Below, in pieces: positions 58,511 through 64,000 of a stretch of DNA of 64,000 nt. The translations under genes and the position numbers were made by a program. This stretch comes from Acidobacteriota bacterium (GTDB lineage Bacteria; Acidobacteriota; Thermoanaerobaculia; Multivoradales; JBCCEF01). Within the stretch, counting starts at the first letter, position 1, and the number at the start of each line of letters is the position of its first letter. The stretch lies in the NCBI GenBank assembly GCA_039028635.1, contig JBCCHV010000023.1, positions 1 to 64,000 of the forward strand, written 5' to 3'. A model generated the notes under the pieces. It made no database searches and had not been told where the DNA came from. It saw nothing but the letters and a program-made list of their open reading frames with translations.

Positions 58511-59200
58511 ATGAAAGAAACCCGGGACTGGCGACCATTACTCTCGCTGCTCGATTACTCGATCCTCCGCTATATCGCCCTTCCGACGCTGGCGGCAGGT
58601 GGCCTGGGGTGGGTGACGAGAAGCTGGAGCGACACCGCCTTCTTCTTGCTCATCATCGCGGGTGAGATCCTCACCAGAGGAGCCACCGCCGGCTACAAGC
58701 AAGTGGGTGAGATGTCGCTGGAGGACAACTTCAGGGCGCTGACGCGGGTGCTGATCGTGTTGATTGCGGTGATCGATCGGACCTCCGGTCCGGCGGCCGA
58801 CTACCCCGCCTACATCAGCGTCCTCGGCATCGCTCTCGCGGTCGGTGGAATTCTGATCCAACGCCAAGCCGCCGCCGCTTTCCGGCGGGTCGACACGCCG
58901 ATGTTCGTCACCGCCGCGCCAACGGTTCTGGTTCGTGACGGAATCTTCCGCTACCTGCGACACCCGGGGTACGTCGGTCTCGTGATGGTGACCGTCGGGG
59001 CCGTCTTGATTCTGCGCAGCCTGGTGGCCGCCGGCATCGCGTTGGTCGTCTACGGCATCTGGCTCGGGATTCGAATCCGTCGGGAAGAAGCCTGGCTGCG
59101 CGAGATTTTCGGCGCCGAGTACGACGCTTACGCGGCTCAGACTCGCCGCTTTATCCCGTTCATCTTGACACTCCTGATCGTGGTCGGAATCCCACGGTAA
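58511..59200 (+). CDS. Isoprenylcysteine carboxyl methyltransferase-like (ICMT/PEMT family) membrane protein
   Basis: 229 residues from ATG 58511, with a strong GAGGAGGAGG site 8 bases upstream. Several TM segments are followed by the family signature IFRYLRHPGYVGLVMVTVGA and RREEAWLREIFGAEYDAYA, with RRFIPF near the end. Members methylate carboxyl or lipid groups with SAM, but the substrate in bacteria is unclear. It lies between two related small HxH/CxxC proteins, so a joint role is plausible but unproven. Confidence 0.85.
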   Translation: MKETRDWRPLLSLLDYSILRYIALPTLAAGGLGWVTRSWSDTAFFLLIIAGEILTRGATAGYKQVGEMSLEDNFRALTRVLIVLIAVIDRTSGPAADYPAYISVLGIALAVGGILIQRQAAAAFRRVDTPMFVTAAPTVLVRDGIFRYLRHPGYVGLVMVTVGAVLILRSLVAAGIALVVYGIWLGIRIRREEAWLREIFGAEYDAYAAQTRRFIPFILTLLIVVGIPR

Positions 59201-59274
59201 AACCGCCTACGCCGAAGGCGCTTTGAAAAGGAATTTTCTGGACAACCCTCTAATCTATTGATAAAGTTGCAATC

Positions 59275-59556
59275 ATGCAGATAACTCTCAGAGGTCGAGA
59301 AAGCCGGCTGGTCGCCTTCGCGGCGATCGCCCTGCTCGCTTTCTCCCTCTGGGTGGGACTCCACGGCCACGAGCATCTAACGGAGTTCGAGGCCGAGTGT
59401 GCTCCTTGTCAGCTTCTGCTGTCGGAGGCCATCAGCACGGTTCCGCTGACCGCGATTTCTTTGGTGGTGGCCGCGCAGTCCGTGGAAGCTCTGCCGAGCA
59501 TTCCCCTGCTCGAGACGACCCTCGACCTCGGCTCTCCCCGCGGTCCCCCTTCCTGA
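59275..59556 (+). CDS. Small membrane protein with HxH/CxxC (DUF2946-like), paralogue of 58062-58358
   Basis: 93 residues. One TM segment (LVAFAAIALLAFSLWVGL), then HGHEHLTEFEAECAPCQLLL and an end of SPRGPPS. The same TM - HxH - acidic - CAPC - RGPP plan as the protein at 58062 marks the two as related, though the middle diverges. A weak TGGACA-17-TAAAGT promoter (59239-59267) would start almost at the ATG (leaderless). Metal binding is inference. Confidence 0.65.
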   Translation: MQITLRGRESRLVAFAAIALLAFSLWVGLHGHEHLTEFEAECAPCQLLLSEAISTVPLTAISLVVAAQSVEALPSIPLLETTLDLGSPRGPPS

Positions 59557-59941
59557 GTCGTACCACCCTCCGACGACTCGAGTTCCCCCGACGATCGGGG
59601 TTCTCGACGATCGGTCCCACGACGCCTTCTGAACAGATCGCCGTGAGCTTCGCCTAGCTCGCCTCGCCACCGTTGCCGGTGGCGCGGTTCGAGACTGGGC
59701 GTGTTGTCGCTGGCATCCGAGACGAAGGCCCTTCGGCCGCCTGCTTCGCCTACCGCGTAGGTGTCGCGGGTGGTGATCCATCGTCCCGTCGGTGATTCAC
59801 CGGTAGATCGCCGGTTTATCCGATGGGTGAGGTCCAGAAGCGCAGCGGCTCCCCGAAGCTCCCTTCGGCGGGTCGAGGTTCCGAAGCATTCGGTGTGTCC
59901 TTCAGGACGCCGTTGCTTCGGTCTGGGGGATCTAGGACGTG
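59557..59941. other. Intergenic region before the NRPS gene
   Basis: 385 bp with no convincing gene on the plus strand. A GC hairpin CCCCGA-CGA-TCGGGG (59586-59600) could terminate the small-protein transcript, and GACGATCGG is repeated 16 bp apart (59590 and 59606). No clear promoter was recognised. AGGA precedes the NRPS ATG. Confidence 0.5.
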
Positions 59942-62900
59942 ATGGCTTTTCAACGAGCCGCCCGTGCGAAGGTGGAATCCTTCGACCAGATCGTTCGGCG
60001 CCGGGCCGGCGACCATCCCGAGCGCACCGCCTTCCGCTTTCTGGCGCGAGGCGAGGAGCTCGTCGCCGAGCTCAGCTATGGCGATCTCGATCGCCGAGCG
60101 CGGGTGTTGGCGGCGCGCCTTCAGGGCGTCGGCGAGCCCGGTGATCGAGCGCTGCTGGTCTTGCCGCCTGGGCTCGACTTCGTGGTGGCTTTTGTCGCCT
60201 GCCTGTACTCCGGCCGAATCGCGGTGCCGGTGTCGCCGCCGCGCCCTGGTCGGCCGTCGCCGGCGCTCGAAGCCGTCCTCGCCGATGCTCGCCCGCGGTG
60301 GCTGCTCGAGGGTGGCGGTGCCGGCGACCGTGCCGGGCGGCTCTATCCCGAGTTGAAGGCGCTGACGGCGGTCGCCGTCGACGATCTCGTCACCTCGGGA
60401 GAAACCCGGGATCTCGGCGCTTCGTGGCGGCCGCTTGCCGCCGATCCGGACGCCATTGCCCTGATTCAATACACCTCGGGCTCGACCCGCCGGCCACGGG
60501 GGGTCGTCGTCCGTCACCGCAATCTGCTCCACAACCAGGAGCAGATCCGCGACGCCTTCGATCAGTCTGAGCATTCGGTGGTGGTGAGTTGGCTGCCGCT
60601 CTACCACGACATGGGGCTTCTCGGAGCGGTTCTGCAGCCGCTCTATTGCGGCGCGACCTGTGTGCTGATGCCGTCGGCGTCCTTCGTGCAGCGGCCGCGC
60701 CGCTGGCTCGAGGCGATCGACCGCTACCGCGGTACGACCGCCGGTGGTCCCGACTTCGGTTACGCCCACTGCGTGCGGCGAATCCCTCCCGAGGAACGCG
60801 CCGGCCTCGACCTGTCGTCGTGGCGAGTCGCCTTCAATGGCGCCGAGCCGGTGCGTGCCGACACCCTGGATGCCTTTGCCGAGGCCTTCGCTCCCGTCGG
60901 CTTCGACCGTTCTGCGTTCTTCCCCTGCTACGGGCTGGCGGAGTCGACGCTGTTCGTTTCCGGCGGTCGGGCAGGTTCCGGAGCCCGGGTCGCGAGCTTC
61001 GATCCAGCGGCCTTGGAAGGGCACCACGCCGAGCCTGCGGAGGCCGCCGCGGGACGACGGCTGGTGGCCTGTGGCGGGCCGCGCGGCGATCAGCGGATCG
61101 CGGTGGTCGATCCACAGCGTCGGCGGGCCCTTGCGACCGGCCGGATCGGCGAGATCTGGGTCCATGGCGACAGTGTGGCGGCCGGCTATTGGGGACGACC
61201 GGAGGAGACGGCGAGCGTCTTCGGCGCCGCCCTCGCCGAGAAAGAAGGGGCTTCCGATCCCCGCTTCCTTCGAACCGGTGATCTCGGTTTCGTCGACGCC
61301 GCCGGCGATCTCTTCGTCACCGGCCGACTCAGCGACCTGATGGTGCTGCGCGGCCGCAACCTCCATCCCCATGATCTCGAAGCGGTCGCCTCGGCCTGCG
61401 CGGGCATTGCTGGCGCGGCGGCCTTCGAGGCCGAGGTGGCGGGGGAGCGGCGGGCGGTGGTCGTGGTCGAGGTCGGCCGCCGACCCCGACCGGACGCCGT
61501 GGCCCGAGCCGCGGCGGCGGTGAGGGCGGCCGCGGCCTCCGAGATGGAGGTCGCCGCGACCGTGGTTCCAGTGACAGCCGGCGCGATTCCGCGAACCACC
61601 TCGGGCAAGGTGCGGCGCGCGGCATGTCGAGCGGCCTGGTTGGCCGGGGATCTGCCGGTCGTCGAAACGCCCGCCGAAGAGCTCGCCGCCGTCGAGGCGC
61701 CCGCTGCCGAGCCGACTTCGTCTGCGGCTCCCTCCGAGCCGGGTCCGGCGTCGCTCCATGACGGCGGCGCGATGGCGGGGCGTCGAGCGGTCCTCGATTG
61801 GCTCGAAACCGTCGCCGAGGAGTGCCTCGAAGGCCCCGTCGCCCGCCAGCGGCCGCTGGTGGAGCAAGGCCTCGACTCCCTCGCCGCCACCGAGCTGGCA
61901 CATCGCATCGAGCGCACCCTCGGGAGCGGGTTGAGCGCGGCCGACCTGCTCGGCGGCGCCTCCTTGTCGGTGCTCGCCGCAAGGCTGTCGACCGGTGGCG
62001 ACGCCTTGCAGCCGGGGCCGCTGAAGCCACCGGAGCCGCCCGGGCCGCCGGGCCGCTTTCCGCTGTCGCCGGCGCAGCTCGGTCTGTGGATCGAGTGGCG
62101 CCGAAATCCCGACTCGGCCGCACTCCACATCGCCGGTGCCGCGGAGCTCGAGGGCGAAACCGATGTCCTTCGGCTGGGTACTGCCATCGCCTCCTTGAGC
62201 GCGCGCCACGCCGCCCTGCGGACCCGCTTCCCGGCGGCCGGTGCCAGCGCCGTGCAGGAAGTGCTGGCCGAGGTGGCGCCGGACTGGCAGGTGATCGACG
62301 CGACGGGCTGGAGTCGTTCCCGACTCGAGCAGGCGGCGTCTGCCGAGGCCTATCGGCCCTTCGATCTGCAGGCGGCTCCGGCGGTGCGCTTTCGCCTCTA
62401 CCGCCGGTCCAGCAGGCGCGATGTCCTGGTCGTTTCGGTACATCACCTGGTCGCGGACCTCGGCTCCTTCGCCGTGCTGGTAGCCGAGCTCGGCGCCCTG
62501 GCGTCGGCTCCTGACTCGCCGTTGCCGCCGGTGGCGACGGATTCGCCGGCGGTCGATCGCTGGCGCCAGAGTCGGCTCGAAGGCGAGCGGGGCGACCAGA
62601 TTCGCAGTCGCTGGCGGGAGGTTCTCGACCCCCTCCCGGAGGATCTCGATCTGACCCCGGACCGCCCCCGGCGAGCGCGCTTCCGGGGGCGTGCCGGCAG
62701 CGTGCAGCGCACCCCCGAGGGATTGCGGTCGGACCTCGAAGGAATCGCCGCGGCGGTCGCCGTGACGCCCTTCGCGGTGCTCCTCGCCGGCTGGCGCGCA
62801 CTTCTGCTTCGCCATGGCGGGGGCGGCGACTTCGTCGTTGCGACGCCATCGGCCGGGCGTGATCATCCGTTGCTTGCTCGCGTGATCGGGTACCTGGTCG

Positions 62901-64000
62901 AACGGACTCTGGTGCGCAATCCGGTCACGGCCGCGAGCTCCTTCGCGGAGATCGCCGCCGCCGAAGGAAAGGCCCTGCGGGACGCCCTGGAGCGTGCCGA
63001 GGTGCCGCTGGCAGAGCTCGTCGGCGAGCTGCTTGGCGACCGCGATCCCTCGCGACCGCCGCTGGCTCAGACCGTCGTCAACTGGCAGTCGGTCCACCGT
63101 GAGGCGGAAGGAGCGTCACGGCCGGGTCGATCGGCGTCCTCGCGAGGCGGCGTCCTCGCCGGCTTCGCGTTCGGCGTTCCCGAGCTCGAGGTCCTCGCTG
63201 GCGACCTGAAGCTGGTGTCGTTCCCGCTGCAACGGCCTGCTTGCCAGGTCGAGCTCGAGCTGACTGCGGCGGCAGCGCCGGGGGGCGGTCTGATTCTCGA
63301 TCTGCTGTTCGACCGCGACCTCCATGACCCGACGACCGCTGAGCGCCTCCTCGATCACCTCGTCGCCCTGATCTCGGCCGCGGCCGCCGATCCTGATCGG
63401 CCGCTATCGCACCTGCCTCTGCTCTTGCCGACCGAGCAGCGCGAGCTCGAGTTGTGGAATCACACCGGTCCGGGAACGGTCGGCGGAGCGCTGCTTCCGG
63501 AGCGGATCGTCGCCACCGCCCAGCGTCATCCGACCACGGCGGCCCTGATCGGCGAGGCGGAAGAGGTGCTTTACCCGGACCTCGTCGCCCGCGCCCAAGC
63601 CGTGGCGGTGCGGCTCCAGGCCCTCGGCGCCGGTCCAGAGACGGTCGTCGCCGTCGCCGGCGAGCGTTCTCCCGAGCGTCTCGTCGGGTTCCTCGGCGTT
63701 CTCCTCGGCGGAGCTGCCTACCTACCGCTGCCGGCCGGCGAGCCCTCCGCCCGGGTGGCGACGATGCTGGCGGCGGCGCGGCCGGTGGCGATTCTCGCCA
63801 TCGGAGACGGCGAGGCGCTCTTGGCCCACGGCTTGCCGGTGCTGCGCCTCGTCGACGTGGCGGCACGGGATTCCGCCTGGCGCCCGCCGGCCGTCGAGCC
63901 CGCCCATCCGGCGTACGTGCTCTTCACTTCCGGCTCGACCGGCCAGCCGAAGGGCGTCGTCGTTCCCCACGGCGCGCTGCTCAACCGTCTGGTCTGGATG
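59942..64000 (+). CDS. FAAL-ACP-C-A nonribosomal lipopeptide synthetase (3' end outside window)
   Basis: Open for 1353 codons to the window edge. Residues ~1-585 are a fatty-acyl-AMP ligase (IQYTSGSTRRPRGVVV, LPLYHDMGLLGAVLQPL, YGLAESTLFVSGG, RGRNLHPHDLE). A carrier domain has its phosphopantetheine serine at Ser646 (GLDSLAATEL). A condensation domain (about 700-1140) has HHLVADLGSF (His834, His835), a variant seen in lipid-loading C domains. The A domain begins near 1165 and shows LFTSGSTGQPKGVV (1327 on) before the sequence ends. It would load a fatty acid and condense it with an amino acid to start a lipopeptide. Downstream domains and product are not visible. Confidence 0.93.
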   Translation, partial: MAFQRAARAKVESFDQIVRRRAGDHPERTAFRFLARGEELVAELSYGDLDRRARVLAARLQGVGEPGDRALLVLPPGLDFVVAFVACLYSGRIAVPVSPPRPGRPSPALEAVLADARPRWLLEGGGAGDRAGRLYPELKALTAVAVDDLVTSGETRDLGASWRPLAADPDAIALIQYTSGSTRRPRGVVVRHRNLLHNQEQIRDAFDQSEHSVVVSWLPLYHDMGLLGAVLQPLYCGATCVLMPSASFVQRPRRWLEAIDRYRGTTAGGPDFGYAHCVRRIPPEERAGLDLSSWRVAFNGAEPVRADTLDAFAEAFAPVGFDRSAFFPCYGLAESTLFVSGGRAGSGARVASFDPAALEGHHAEPAEAAAGRRLVACGGPRGDQRIAVVDPQRRRALATGRIGEIWVHGDSVAAGYWGRPEETASVFGAALAEKEGASDPRFLRTGDLGFVDAAGDLFVTGRLSDLMVLRGRNLHPHDLEAVASACAGIAGAAAFEAEVAGERRAVVVVEVGRRPRPDAVARAAAAVRAAAASEMEVAATVVPVTAGAIPRTTSGKVRRAACRAAWLAGDLPVVETPAEELAAVEAPAAEPTSSAAPSEPGPASLHDGGAMAGRRAVLDWLETVAEECLEGPVARQRPLVEQGLDSLAATELAHRIERTLGSGLSAADLLGGASLSVLAARLSTGGDALQPGPLKPPEPPGPPGRFPLSPAQLGLWIEWRRNPDSAALHIAGAAELEGETDVLRLGTAIASLSARHAALRTRFPAAGASAVQEVLAEVAPDWQVIDATGWSRSRLEQAASAEAYRPFDLQAAPAVRFRLYRRSSRRDVLVVSVHHLVADLGSFAVLVAELGALASAPDSPLPPVATDSPAVDRWRQSRLEGERGDQIRSRWREVLDPLPEDLDLTPDRPRRARFRGRAGSVQRTPEGLRSDLEGIAAAVAVTPFAVLLAGWRALLLRHGGGGDFVVATPSAGRDHPLLARVIGYLVERTLVRNPVTAASSFAEIAAAEGKALRDALERAEVPLAELVGELLGDRDPSRPPLAQTVVNWQSVHREAEGASRPGRSASSRGGVLAGFAFGVPELEVLAGDLKLVSFPLQRPACQVELELTAAAAPGGGLILDLLFDRDLHDPTTAERLLDHLVALISAAAADPDRPLSHLPLLLPTEQRELELWNHTGPGTVGGALLPERIVATAQRHPTTAALIGEAEEVLYPDLVARAQAVAVRLQALGAGPETVVAVAGERSPERLVGFLGVLLGGAAYLPLPAGEPSARVATMLAAARPVAILAIGDGEALLAHGLPVLRLVDVAARDSAWRPPAVEPAHPAYVLFTSGSTGQPKGVVVPHGALLNRLVWM

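Noticed and set aside
59816-63097. Long open frame of over 1000 codons on the minus strand
   Set aside because: It lies antisense to the FAAL/NRPS coding frame, has Arg/Gly/Pro-rich composition and no domains; an artefact of high G+C codon use.

Overview
The window is G+C-rich, densely coded chromosomal DNA that carries the replication-origin neighbourhood of a Gram-negative bacterium. Gene order (rsmG-parA-parB, jag-yidC-yidD-rnpA-rpmH, dnaA-dnaN-recF-gyrB-gyrA, ffs-dnaX-ybaB-recR), a TonB-dependent receptor, a long-form GyrB, an ECF sigma factor coupled to a TPR serine/threonine kinase, and many TTG/GTG starts fit an Acidobacteriota-type genome (Thermoanaerobaculia-like would be my guess). 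No 16S gene is present, so the assignment is inference.

Layout. 1-5.6 kb: end of a dispersed hairpin repeat, pyrF, a membrane phosphodiesterase-like enzyme, then the minus-strand operon rsmG-parA-parB-bactofilin, fronted by two perfect parS sites. 5.6-10 kb: jag, yidC, yidD, rnpA, rpmH, two tRNA-Ser genes and tadA, all minus. 10.2-16.2 kb: SRP RNA, dnaX, ybaB, a palindromic repeat, recR, then a class III aminotransferase, a P-loop protein and a double cyclic-nucleotide-binding protein, all plus. 16.2-27 kb: mutY, an origin-like intergenic region, dnaA, dnaN, recF, gyrB, gyrA.

27-46 kb is a run of metabolic and envelope genes: CPBP protease, M20 peptidase, CYTH protein, sugar nucleotidyltransferase, HAD phosphatase, PIN-PhoH ATPase, a secreted MsrA-like protein, a SpoIIE-type phosphatase, a BNR/Asp-box protein, a TonB receptor, a NatAB-type ABC exporter, and an ECF sigma/TPR kinase pair. 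A full copy of the repeat seen at position 1 lies at 46352-46560. It has inverted ends and TA flanks, and its ends build the stop codons of both convergent neighbours.

46.5-64 kb is the accessory part: a SigZ-like sigma factor, exported proteins of unknown function (one with a cysteine-rich tail), and a peptide-export locus. That locus consists of a 35-residue CGCG peptide preceded by a promoter and a palindromic operator-like site, an HlyD-type adaptor, a C39-peptidase ABC exporter with an intact catalytic triad, and a second ABC exporter with a decayed N-terminal domain. It has the layout of an NHLM-type bacteriocin export system, but no modification enzyme and no canonical leader is visible. 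Next come two small HxH/CxxC membrane proteins flanking an ICMT-like methyltransferase. The window ends inside a large FAAL-ACP-C-A lipopeptide synthetase gene.

The strongest candidates for undescribed biology are the 35-residue peptide/export locus and the small HxH/CxxC proteins around the methyltransferase.
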